Assembly (NCBI RefSeq): GCF_015595035.1
Contig: NZ_JADNRN010000003.1
Location: 434,001-498,000 of the forward strand
Length of the DNA stretch: 64,000 bases
Reading direction: 5' to 3'
Source of the DNA: Marinibium conchae
GTDB taxonomy: Bacteria; Pseudomonadota; Gammaproteobacteria; Enterobacterales; Alteromonadaceae
Position numbers and translations under genes: made by a program. The notes below the pieces were generated by a model. The model did not search any database. It was not told the DNA's origin and saw nothing but the letters and a program-made list of their open reading frames with translations. How positions within the stretch are numbered: the stretch's first letter is position 1; each line of letters opens with the position of its first letter. This document shows, in pieces, positions 9,995-17,660 of the stretch.

Positions 9995-10198
9995 ATGACC
10001 AACAAATCGAAAAAGCGCTTTATTGCAGGCGCAACCTGTCCTGAATGTAAAAGTCTCGATAGCATCATGCTTTACTTCGAGAACAACGTAGAGAAACTAG
10101 CTTGCACTAAATGTGACTACAACGAAACGCAAGCAGAGCCTAAAGTCGCCTCTGCAACAAGACCCGACGAAAACGTCATTGGCGTATTCAAACCCTAA
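9995..10198 (+). CDS. yheV: YheV family zinc-ribbon protein
   Basis: The protein has 67 residues from the ATG at 9995. An upstream in-frame TTG at 9986 is possible, but family members start close to the MTNKSKKRFIAGA segment. Two Cys pairs (CPEC and CTKC) form a zinc ribbon, followed by a conserved acidic tail ending VIGVFKP. It is divergent from yheS. In E. coli yheV is also in the fkpA/slyX/yheS neighbourhood. Function unknown. Confidence 0.88.
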   Translation: MTNKSKKRFIAGATCPECKSLDSIMLYFENNVEKLACTKCDYNETQAEPKVASATRPDENVIGVFKP

Positions 10199-10249
10199 TT
10201 TTGCAAGAGCGTTGAAGTAGGCATATAGTAGGGGTCGACGCATTGTATT

Positions 10250-10255
10250 AGGAGG
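10250..10255 (+). promoter_or_regulatory. Strong ribosome-binding site that supports a TTG start
   Basis: AGGAGG sits five bases before the TTG at 10261. There is no nearby in-frame ATG that would keep the signal peptide, so this site decides the start of the following gene. Confidence 0.75.
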
Positions 10256-10260
10256 CTCTT

Positions 10261-11121
10261 TTGTCCGGATTTTGTCGCGCACTATTGCTATGTATTATAT
10301 GTGGCCAGCTTGGCTTTATTAGCCAAGCCAAGGTAGCTGAAAGTGTGCAACCGGGTGTAGTCGGGCAAGAGGAATTTGTGCTAACCATCCATACTGAGGA
10401 ATTCCCACCCTATAATTTCATGGGGCCTGATGGTGTTAGCGGTATCAACTCCAAACTTTTAGAATCTGCTTGTAAACGCGCTGGCATTCGCTGTGAATTT
10501 ATTTTATTGCCTTGGAATCGCGCTTTTAAACGCACATTAGACAATCCACATTCGGCCATCTTTTCCATCTCAAGAACAGAGCCAAGAGAAGAGCAATTTC
10601 AATGGGCCGGCCCTCTAGTATCAGCCCAAAATTGCTTATTCAAGTTGGCCAAACGCCAAGACATTGTTATTAACACCATTGATGATGTGCGACGTTATCG
10701 CCTTGGTAACTCGGCCGACAAGGCCTATGCGAGACTTCATCGCAGCTTAGACTTCGATGAAGCTGAAAATCTGGTGCTATATGACAAAAAGTACGGCGAA
10801 TTGAAGCCCTTTGCTGCAGGGCGTGTTGATTTGATTATAGGCTCCCCGATGAGTATCGAAGTGCAACTGAAGGAAGCAAATCTGAGCATGGATGACATTG
10901 AGCCTGTAATGCGAATCGACAAGCGTTTTCTTAACGGCAATTATGTTGCTTTCAATAAAGAAGCACCCACACAGATTGTGGAAAAACTGCAAATGGCCAT
11001 AGATGAACTAGATAAAACCGGTGAAACATCCAAAATAAGACAAGAATTTGCTGTTAAAAGGTCGATTAAGATTGAAGAGCAAAAGCTCAATCAATTATGG
11101 ATGGACTGCGTAGTTAACTAA
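10261..11121 (+). CDS. Periplasmic solute-binding protein (SBP_bac_3 type)
   Basis: The protein has 286 residues, begins at TTG, and has a short cleavable signal peptide ending near ISQAKVA. The mature part matches family-3 (amino-acid type) binding proteins: FPPYNFMGPDG near the start and WNRAFKR, then two lobes. No permease or ATPase is adjacent, so it may serve a distant transporter or a signalling protein. Many orphan members in Alteromonadales and Vibrio look like this. The ligand cannot be told from sequence. Confidence 0.8.
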   Translation: MSGFCRALLLCIICGQLGFISQAKVAESVQPGVVGQEEFVLTIHTEEFPPYNFMGPDGVSGINSKLLESACKRAGIRCEFILLPWNRAFKRTLDNPHSAIFSISRTEPREEQFQWAGPLVSAQNCLFKLAKRQDIVINTIDDVRRYRLGNSADKAYARLHRSLDFDEAENLVLYDKKYGELKPFAAGRVDLIIGSPMSIEVQLKEANLSMDDIEPVMRIDKRFLNGNYVAFNKEAPTQIVEKLQMAIDELDKTGETSKIRQEFAVKRSIKIEEQKLNQLWMDCVVN

Positions 11122-11151
11122 GTTTGTGTGCGATGCTTTAATCTCGGCGCA

Positions 11152-11388
11152 TTAATAATGAGGAGGTAACTCATGTTCTTGATTTATTTGAGAGCTACCT
11201 GACTGCATCGTTTTTAGTTTCTCCATTAAGGCTTGAATAAGCTCGTCGTGCCTATCAACCAAATTTTGTTGTTTGATGATAATACTGTTCAATTGTTCTA
11301 TGCTGTCTTCTTGAAAAGCCACTTTATATTCTAACTGCTCTATTGCTGATTGCATTTCTTCAATTTTAGCCAACTGTTCACTCGACAT
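11152..11388 (-). CDS. slyX: SlyX family coiled-coil protein
   Basis: The protein has 78 residues. I chose the internal ATG at 11388 because the earlier in-frame codons lie inside the upstream gene and do not resemble SlyX. The protein is one long coiled coil (KVAFQEDSIEQLN) and ends PPHY, the hallmark of SlyX. It overlaps the end of the WD40 lipoprotein gene by 11 bases. Function unknown. In E. coli slyX lies next to fkpA, matching this neighbourhood. Confidence 0.88.
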   Translation of the reverse strand: MSSEQLAKIEEMQSAIEQLEYKVAFQEDSIEQLNSIIIKQQNLVDRHDELIQALMEKLKTMQSGSSQINQEHELPPHY

Positions 11389-12361
11389 TCCACAACTCCA
11401 CATTACCACTGCTCGAAACAGAGATGATTTTATTTTCGCTCGGTTTAAAACCGACACCATATACAACTGCCGACTGAGGCGCAGGGCCGGCAGACGGCGC
11501 TACTCGCCATTCTTCGACGGTTCTTCCTGTATTAATATCCCATAAGGCCAAGCGCTTTGCAGGCGAGCCAGTCAAAAGATACTTACCATCTTTTGAAAAT
11601 TTTGCTGTCGTGAATACCCATTGGCGCTCAATAAAATGTAACTGACTGATGGCTTTTCCGCTTTGAGCATCCCAAATCTGACTGTCATCCTGACTATCTG
11701 AGGTGAACAAATATCGGCCTTGATCATCTATCGCGACTTTAGTTACTCGATTTGCATGCTCGAACACATGTATGACTTGGCCGGTTTCCGTGCTCCACAA
11801 ATAGGCGCGATAATCATTTCCACCACTTAATGCAAACTTGCCGTTGGGTGAAATATCTACTGTATTCACTTTTTCCTCATGCCCGAGAAACTCTATACTT
11901 CTGCCGCTCCGATGCTCAAAGTACATTACCTTACCATTCGCTTTCGCGATTAAAATGCCCTCACCTCGATTGCTTATTGCAATGTCACGAATGCTTGACT
12001 CATCAATGCGCCAAAAACCTTCAGGGTCGCCGCTATCTATGCTCCATAGGGCGAAGTTTTCGTCGTCAGCGGTTACCACAAATGCGTCATCAGCAGAAAT
12101 ATGAATATTATCGACAATATTGCGACCTTCTTCCTGATGGCGCCAGCTAAACAATTGCTTATTATCAATCAAGGACCAAACGGCAATATCAGCATTAACA
12201 CGAGAGATTACTGCAAAATCACCAGCATGACTTATATCTGCATCGTAAACACCCGACTCAGTCGTTGATGTTTTCGACGCAGGCTCTGTCTCTGGAATGG
12301 AACACCCAGTAAGAAGCAACGCAAAAATTCCACAAAATAGCAAAAAGACAGTTTTATTCAT
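11378..12361 (-). CDS. WD40-repeat lipoprotein
   Basis: The protein has 327 residues. The N-terminus is a lipoprotein signal with lipobox LTGC (Cys20). The rest is built of WD40-type beta-propeller blades: repeated segments such as KVNTVDISPNGKFALSGG followed by AYLWSTETG, and KVAIDDQGRYLFTSD followed by SQIWDAQSG. It is probably a periplasmic-facing scaffold anchored to a membrane. It sits between slyX and fkpA and is divergent from fkpA. No partner is known. Confidence 0.85.
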   Translation of the reverse strand: MNKTVFLLFCGIFALLLTGCSIPETEPASKTSTTESGVYDADISHAGDFAVISRVNADIAVWSLIDNKQLFSWRHQEEGRNIVDNIHISADDAFVVTADDENFALWSIDSGDPEGFWRIDESSIRDIAISNRGEGILIAKANGKVMYFEHRSGRSIEFLGHEEKVNTVDISPNGKFALSGGNDYRAYLWSTETGQVIHVFEHANRVTKVAIDDQGRYLFTSDSQDDSQIWDAQSGKAISQLHFIERQWVFTTAKFSKDGKYLLTGSPAKRLALWDINTGRTVEEWRVAPSAGPAPQSAVVYGVGFKPSENKIISVSSSGNVELWNVE

Positions 12362-12449
12362 TGAAATGGGGCTTTCTCTTTTAATGTCACAAGTTTACTA
12401 TAGATAGGGAACAGAAATAATCAATTAATGCGATCAATGGAGAAATGGA

Positions 12450-13247
12450 ATGAAGAAGGCTACTTTAGCCCTTGCAGTGTTATCAACACTTGCACTGTCA
12501 GCATGTCAAAAAGAAGACGCAAAAGAAGTTACTAATGAGGTAACTCCACCTGCAGCAAGTGAAGCGGCCCCAGAAGCTGCAGTTGCAGATAATCAGTACA
12601 CAACTGAAAGCCAACAGCACTCATACGCACTAGGTGCATCTATGGGGCTATTCGCTAAAAACCGTTTAGACCAACAAAAAGAATTGGGTATTGAATACGA
12701 TGAAGCAGCTCTTAAAGCGGGTTTCAATGACGGTTTGGTTGATCAAACCGCTTTCACAAATGCTGAATTGCAAAGCTATACTCGTGCCGCAGATATGGTC
12801 TTGCAAGCAAAACAGACGGAAGCAGCCAACGCGGCAGCCGCGTCTAACATCGCTGAAGGCGAAGCCTACCTTGCTGAAAATGCTCTAAGAGAAGGCGTTG
12901 TGACCACTGAGTCTGGCCTACAATACGAAGTGTTAACTGAAGGAACAGGCGCAAGCCCTGCTTCTGCAAGCAGCACTGTTAAGGTTCATTACAAAGGAAC
13001 TTTACTGGACGGTACCGAGTTTGACTCATCTTATAGTCGTGGCGAACCCGCAACCTTCCCGTTGAACAGAGTAATTGCTGGCTGGACAGAAGGTGTACAA
13101 TTGATGAAAGAAGGTGCGAAATACCGTTTCCACATTCCGTCAAACTTAGCCTACGGTGAGCGAGCCACTGGTAAAATCACGCCAAATGCAACGCTTGTGT
13201 TTGACGTAGAGTTACTTGAAGTTATCGAGCCTGCTGAAACAGAGTAG
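12450..13247 (+). CDS. fkpA: FkpA-type periplasmic peptidyl-prolyl isomerase (lipoprotein form)
   Basis: The protein has 265 residues. The signal peptide ends in a lipobox LSAC (Cys19), so this copy is predicted to be lipidated, unlike soluble E. coli FkpA. Residues about 50-145 are the helical dimerisation domain (YALGASMGLF) and about 160-262 are the FKBP domain (VKVHYKGTLLDGTEFDSSY, then IPSNLAYGERATG). It catalyses proline isomerisation and assists folding in the envelope. It has its own strong terminator. Confidence 0.93.
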   Translation: MKKATLALAVLSTLALSACQKEDAKEVTNEVTPPAASEAAPEAAVADNQYTTESQQHSYALGASMGLFAKNRLDQQKELGIEYDEAALKAGFNDGLVDQTAFTNAELQSYTRAADMVLQAKQTEAANAAAASNIAEGEAYLAENALREGVVTTESGLQYEVLTEGTGASPASASSTVKVHYKGTLLDGTEFDSSYSRGEPATFPLNRVIAGWTEGVQLMKEGAKYRFHIPSNLAYGERATGKITPNATLVFDVELLEVIEPAETE

Positions 13248-13256
13248 TGTAGAAAA

Positions 13257-13327
13257 ACAAAAGCCCGTGCTACTTAGTGGAGCAGGCTCATTAACTTGAG
13301 CACTTGCAAAGTAACACGGGCTTTTTT
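13257..13327 (+). terminator. Long terminator hairpin after fkpA
   Basis: AAAAGCCCGTG-C-TACTT (13259-13275) pairs with AAGTA-A-CACGGGCTTTT (13308-13324) with one mismatch. The ~32-base apical region contains a second small GAGC-type pairing. It ends in a T run. Confidence 0.85.
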
Positions 13328-13348
13328 GTGAATACTGTTCAACAGTTT

Positions 13349-13597
13349 CTAGATAGTTGACACTTCTGCCAAGCGATTGCCCTTTCTCAACGCCTTTCTG
13401 CCTATGTAGGCTGCCAAGAGGCCACACAAAGCGATTGCCAAAAACTCAATTCGGAAAGGAAGTAGCAAGCTAGCCAGAACAGAATAAGCCAGCCCAAATA
13501 CTCCTGTAATAAATATGACGAACCCTAGCAACACAAATAGGTTGGATCCTATTGTCGGCCTTGTGTTCTCGTGGCTGTTTTGATGTTGTGCGTTCAT
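13349..13597 (-). CDS. Small hypothetical membrane protein
   Basis: The protein has 82 residues: a hydrophilic N-terminal tail rich in His/Asn/Gln, two predicted membrane helices (about 19-41 and 46-66), then a basic tail (RKALRKG). A purine-rich GAGGG lies upstream of the ATG. It is convergent with fkpA and starts next to the long AT-rich spacer. I do not recognise a family. Confidence 0.55.
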   Translation of the reverse strand: MNAQHQNSHENTRPTIGSNLFVLLGFVIFITGVFGLAYSVLASLLLPFRIEFLAIALCGLLAAYIGRKALRKGNRLAEVSTI

Positions 13598-14219
13598 AGT
13601 GCCCTCGCTAAGTTTACAATGCTGACTCTTACCAAGCCATTACAACTGAAACCAAGTGTTAGTAAATAAGACTAAACGACGTATATTTCGTTATACTTTA
13701 ATTCTGTACGTAATTTATTAGGAATTAGACTCAATCTGTGGAAATAGTTCAATATTTGAGCAAGATAGACTTTTTCTGGCGACTAACGCTATACCTGGTT
13801 GCATATTCAACACCAAATCGAAAAATATAACAACTTTTTTACAAATACTAATACCATGATTTTAATGAAAAAAATTCGATGCTGTTCAATTTAAGACCAA
13901 AGTATAGAAAAATAGCCACAAAAAATAAAAATCAACAAAAAAGTTCATATTAAAATTAGATTTTTTATTATGCTTGTAAATATTTATATACACTTATGTG
14001 CTTTTATAAGCTTATGTTTTATTTATATATTTCCATTAAGCTTGTGAATATGTATGCAAAAAGCGACATAGTTTAGATTCTGGTCAACCAGTTTTAAAAA
14101 AATAATGCTTTGAAATCAGCAGTTTTTAGGAATAGGGTAGTTTATCTCGGCACAAAGACCGAGAAGTAAAAAATAATAAGAAGTACCTTTTAAACAACAA
14201 GATAAAATTAGGAACACAC
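13598..14219. other. AT-rich spacer and leader of the S8 protease gene
   Basis: These 622 bases have no supported gene. They are very AT-rich, with long A/T runs and several TTATG/CTTATG repeats around 13970-14050. Just upstream of the protease, TCTCGG (14145-14150) pairs with CCGAGA (14159-14164), a small hairpin in the probable 5' leader. AGGA before the ATG at 14220 serves as the ribosome-binding site. The length suggests a complex promoter or regulatory region. Confidence 0.5.
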
Positions 14220-15926
14220 ATGTCTAAACTACGTCAGAATGTAGCACTCAGCATAGGTGCCATGGCCATTTCAATGGTTGCCATGAGCGTATCAGCCGCA
14301 ACCAACAAAGGCCCCGTAGAAGTTAAAGCGAAAAACCCATATAAGTTTGCTACCAAATCGTCAAACGCACGAAGAGATTTCGTTACTTTTGATTTATTTG
14401 ATGACTTTGCTATTCAACAAGAGATTCCAGAGCGCTACATCGTTACGTTTAAAGAAAACACTGATCCAACAACGCTTAGTTCTCAAAATAGCTTTTCTTT
14501 TGGTAAGTCGTCGTCTTTCGGTAAAACAACTCCTGCGCCGATGATGAAGAACGGTAAGCTAATGCAAGGCAATGCATTCAGCATGTTACAAAGAGCGGGC
14601 GCAAAACCACATAAGTCTATCGTTAAGAAAGGCATGGTTTCTGCGTCAATGTCGAAAAGCGTGCTTAACAAACTACGTAAAGATCCTAACGTTGCGAGTA
14701 TCTCAGTTGACCATCGTCGTAGACTAATGGCAGAAACAACGCCATATGGTATTCCAATGGTTCAAGGTAATCTTTTATCACAAAACGACCAGTCTGCTAG
14801 AAGAGTGTGTGTTATCGATACGGGTTTCAATCTTGGCCACCCTGATCTTGGTGACCAAAATAACGGCGTAACAGGTAATGCTAACAACAGCCGTGTAGGT
14901 AACTGGTTTAATGATGGTAACGGTCACGGTACTCACGTTGCCGGAACTATATCAGCACTTGCAAACAACGAAGGTGTTGTTGGTGTATATCCAGGTGTTG
15001 ATATTCATGTAGTGAAAATTTTCGATGACAATGGTCAATGGACATTCTCTTCAGACATCATTGCAGCTATTCAGCAATGTAAAGATGCTGGCTCTAACGT
15101 TGTTAATATGAGCTTAGGTGGCGGCGGTTCTTCAACGGCCGAACGAAATGCAATGCAGAGCTTTGTAGATGATGGCATCATGCTTGTAGCGGCGGCTGGT
15201 AACAGCGGTAATACGTCACTGTCTTATCCTGCATCTTACGACTCAGTAATATCAGTTGCTGCTGTTGACTCATCAGAGCGCAGAGCATCGTATTCACAGT
15301 ACAACAGTCAAGTTGAGATCGCAGGCCCAGGCTCTGCAGTTCGCTCTACATGGCCAACCAACACTTACAACACTATTAGCGGAACATCAATGGCTACACC
15401 GCATGTTGCCGGTGCAGCAGCGCTTGTATGGAGCTTCTTCCCTAGCTGTTCTAATGAGCAAATTCGTGCAGCTTTGAACATCACTGCAAAAGACAAAGGT
15501 TCAGCAGGTAGAGATAACCTTTACGGCCACGGTATTGTTCAAGCGCGTGATGCTTACGATTATCTGAACGCTAATGGCTGTGATGGTAACGGCGGCGGTT
15601 CTGGCGGTGGCGGCGGTGGTGTTGAACCGTTCTCTGGTCAATTGACTAATCTATCAGGCGCAAGAAACGCTTGGCGACGTTATACGTGGAATGTTCCTAG
15701 TGGCATCGAAACGCTTACAGTAAGTATTTCTGGTGGTAGTGGTGATGCTGACCTTTACATGAAGTTCGGTTCACAACCTGAAACGAATAGTTACGATTGC
15801 CGTCCTTATCAAAATGGTAATGGCGAAACTTGTACCTTCAATAACGTAAATAGTGGTACTTTCCACATTGGTATTAGAGGTTATTCAGCATATAGCGGCG
15901 TAACGATGCGCTATAGCTACGAATAA
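14220..15926 (+). CDS. Secreted S8 (subtilisin-like) serine protease with PPC domain
   Basis: The protein has 568 residues: signal peptide to about residue 27; I9-type inhibitor propeptide (RYIVTFKENTD at 72-82, ending around 166); a catalytic domain of about 175-452 with Asp200 (VIDTG), His236 (GHGTHVAGT) and Ser390 (SGTSMATPH); a glycine-rich linker (457-467); and a C-terminal PPC domain (about 470-567). PPC domains are usually removed after secretion. It is monocistronic, with a long upstream region and a good terminator. Predicted role: an extracellular protease for protein degradation and nutrient acquisition. Confidence 0.95.
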   Translation: MSKLRQNVALSIGAMAISMVAMSVSAATNKGPVEVKAKNPYKFATKSSNARRDFVTFDLFDDFAIQQEIPERYIVTFKENTDPTTLSSQNSFSFGKSSSFGKTTPAPMMKNGKLMQGNAFSMLQRAGAKPHKSIVKKGMVSASMSKSVLNKLRKDPNVASISVDHRRRLMAETTPYGIPMVQGNLLSQNDQSARRVCVIDTGFNLGHPDLGDQNNGVTGNANNSRVGNWFNDGNGHGTHVAGTISALANNEGVVGVYPGVDIHVVKIFDDNGQWTFSSDIIAAIQQCKDAGSNVVNMSLGGGGSSTAERNAMQSFVDDGIMLVAAAGNSGNTSLSYPASYDSVISVAAVDSSERRASYSQYNSQVEIAGPGSAVRSTWPTNTYNTISGTSMATPHVAGAAALVWSFFPSCSNEQIRAALNITAKDKGSAGRDNLYGHGIVQARDAYDYLNANGCDGNGGGSGGGGGGVEPFSGQLTNLSGARNAWRRYTWNVPSGIETLTVSISGGSGDADLYMKFGSQPETNSYDCRPYQNGNGETCTFNNVNSGTFHIGIRGYSAYSGVTMRYSYE

Positions 15927-15954
15927 ACTACTCCAGTAGCTCAAGTTCTACTAT

Positions 15955-15989
15955 AAAACGGCCAAGCTAAACACTTGGTCGTTTTTTTA
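15955..15989 (+). terminator. Terminator after the S8 protease
   Basis: ACGGCCAAG / CTTGGTCGT stem (one G-T pair) around a 7-base loop, followed by a T run ending at about 15988. Confidence 0.9.
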
Positions 15990-16022
15990 TGTCTGGTTTA
16001 TTTACGACAACTTGCCTGTGTG

Positions 16023-16070
16023 ACTATTAACTTGGCTGTTAACTCTACTATTAACTTGACTATTTACTCT
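16023..16070. repeat. Four tandem 12-bp repeats
   Basis: Four consecutive 12-mers: ACTATTAACTTG, GCTGTTAACTCT, ACTATTAACTTG, ACTATTTACTCT. Units one and three are identical. The unit length is a multiple of three, but I do not think the array is translated. It lies just after the protease terminator. Confidence 0.85.
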
Positions 16071-16166
16071 TCTGCGACTAATTTCTTGCCAAGATACTGG
16101 GCACACCACACTTAGTATTGACAAAGCGCTTGCTGATTCATCAAGACACTCTGAATAGGAAAGACA

Positions 16167-16382
16167 ATGGTAAATGAAATTCGCTATCAATTTGAAAGCG
16201 CACCATTAGCAAATCGCTTTTTGAACGAATTAAAGCATTGGTCGAAGGCGGATGTAAAAGTAAAGCTGTTTAAGTCCTCTCATTCGGTGGCCGTTAGCTA
16301 CGAATATGAGGCTGGGGTGTTTGACTACACTTGCTCAGAACTTGATGACCTCGCTTCTTCCTATGGTGGTCACGAGATCTAG
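16167..16382 (+). CDS. Small hypothetical protein
   Basis: The protein has 71 residues from the ATG at 16167, preceded by a good AGGAAAG ribosome-binding site. It is soluble, with a mixed alpha/beta look (LANRFLNELKHWSKADVKVK, then VAVSYEYEAG) and an acidic end. I do not recognise a family. It stands alone between the S8 protease and the malate synthase-like gene, with a possible terminator behind it. Confidence 0.65.
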   Translation: MVNEIRYQFESAPLANRFLNELKHWSKADVKVKLFKSSHSVAVSYEYEAGVFDYTCSELDDLASSYGGHEI

Positions 16383-16420
16383 CAGTCGCTATACAGATCA
16401 ATACAGCGCAAAGACGTGAA

Positions 16421-16460
16421 ACGCCGCAACTAGCTATACAAAGCGAGTGCGGCGCATTTT
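16421..16460. terminator. Hairpin between convergent genes
   Basis: CGCCGCA (16422-16428) pairs with TGCGGCG (16448-16454), followed by CATTTTATT. It could end transcription from the small hypothetical gene, and possibly from the opposite strand too. The T tract is weak. Confidence 0.5.
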
Positions 16461-16461
16461 A

Positions 16462-17475
16462 TTAGCATCGACAAATAGCGTTTAGTCTGTCTAAGGCTTT
16501 TGCTGTTAAGCTTCCCTGTGACAAAATGATTGGGCTAGTAATTGAAGCTTGAGCCTCGTTGCTATAGGTGTGCAACAGTAGAGTCGCCACAATTGCATCA
16601 AGCATCATTTGCGGTGCAAACTCACCAGAGTTACATTTTAATAAATCTGTCTCTAAACCCTCTTGAGCACATTGAATTTGCATAGGAGAGCGCTGCGAAA
16701 TGCTATAGTCCTCGCCATTTACGTCAGTAAAGCTTATTTCTGTTCTCATTCGCTTTGTGCGCTGTCTGCCATTTTCAATTTTGTGCGTTTCCAGGCGCCC
16801 TTGAAGAAACAACTGCAGGTTGCGATAAGTTTGTACTTTACTGTCACCGTCCACCTGCACTGCGCTGAAATCGGCAACAATGCTATCGTTGGTTTCTACC
16901 ATAATATCTTGAATACCGGCACAGTCATTTTTACCATTTTCGCCTTTTCTGTCGAAAATGAGTTCTATATGCAGATCATGCGTTAAGTATTTAAAAACCA
17001 ATGAATCTGGCGCACATTTGTGACCACATAAAGCGACGAACTGGCTCGGATTTGCTAAGCCTGATTGGCTTCCATCCTCAAAAAAAGCTAAAAGATGGTG
17101 ATAGTAAACAACATAATTTTTCACCTGCGAGTGTGAGCCTGTTTCTAATGCGAAGTGTTGATCAAGATAGTTTTTACTTGCAGTTGAATCTAAATCTGAT
17201 GCAAAAAGGCTCGTCCAGCGTTGATTATTAAGCGCAATAAGTTGCCCTTTATTAGTGATTGCTGCTTTTTGTGAATTGGCAGCCAAGCTATTTATCGTTT
17301 CTGGGCTACTCATGTCAATATAATCAGATGGCGCAGTAAGGTAATCACTGATCAAGCTCTCTGCCTCATGCCAAAAGACATTGCTCGCAATGCCGCACGC
17401 TGGCAATACATCTTCGTTGATGAAGTTGTAAAAGCCCTGATGGATTTGACTGTGTTTCAAAGCTGGCATATTCAT
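16462..17475 (-). CDS. Half-length, diverged malate synthase G homologue
   Basis: The protein has 337 residues from the ATG at 17475, which has an AGGAAA ribosome-binding site. A longer frame would run into the divergent regulator. By eye it follows malate synthase G from its N-terminus: FINEDVLPACGI (18-29), RWTSLF (86-91), LETGSHSQVKNY (110-121), LHIELIFDR (168-176), VQVDGDSKVQTYRN (206-219) and SPIILSQG (314-321). It then stops where the main TIM-barrel catalytic part should begin. The usual LDLEDSVAAVD block is degraded to ADFSAVQVD, and about 70 residues are missing internally. Catalytic activity is therefore unlikely. The frame is clean and long, so it may be a repurposed protein, not simple debris. 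Confidence 0.7.
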   Translation of the reverse strand: MNMPALKHSQIHQGFYNFINEDVLPACGIASNVFWHEAESLISDYLTAPSDYIDMSSPETINSLAANSQKAAITNKGQLIALNNQRWTSLFASDLDSTASKNYLDQHFALETGSHSQVKNYVVYYHHLLAFFEDGSQSGLANPSQFVALCGHKCAPDSLVFKYLTHDLHIELIFDRKGENGKNDCAGIQDIMVETNDSIVADFSAVQVDGDSKVQTYRNLQLFLQGRLETHKIENGRQRTKRMRTEISFTDVNGEDYSISQRSPMQIQCAQEGLETDLLKCNSGEFAPQMMLDAIVATLLLHTYSNEAQASITSPIILSQGSLTAKALDRLNAICRC

Positions 17476-17620
17476 GGTGTTTTCCTCATTGCTAAATATT
17501 TTTCGTGGTTCTTGCATGAACCGATGTTCACCGAAGTGATAGCGAGTATTCATTGATTCTTTATTTACATCGCTTGAGTAAGAGCATAGAGTAAAAACCA
17601 TTAGAATTTCACAATAGAAA

Positions 17621-17660
17621 TTACACACTGTAAATTTTACAAAAAACAAAAGTGTAAAAT
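17621..17660. promoter_or_regulatory. Probable operator between the malate synthase-like gene and the DUF3612 regulator
   Basis: A perfect palindrome TGTAAA-T-TTTACA lies at 17629-17641. It is flanked by outward half-sites TTACAC (near 17621-17626) and GTGTAAAAT (17652-17660), which touches the ATG of the regulator. The arrangement suits an autoregulated divergent promoter. The bound protein is presumably the DUF3612 regulator, which is inference. Confidence 0.55.

Noticed and set aside
16002-16190. 62-codon minus-strand frame with a VNSQ/VNSR repeat
   Set aside because: The repeat comes only from the 12-bp DNA array, and the frame overlaps the start of a better-supported gene on the other strand.
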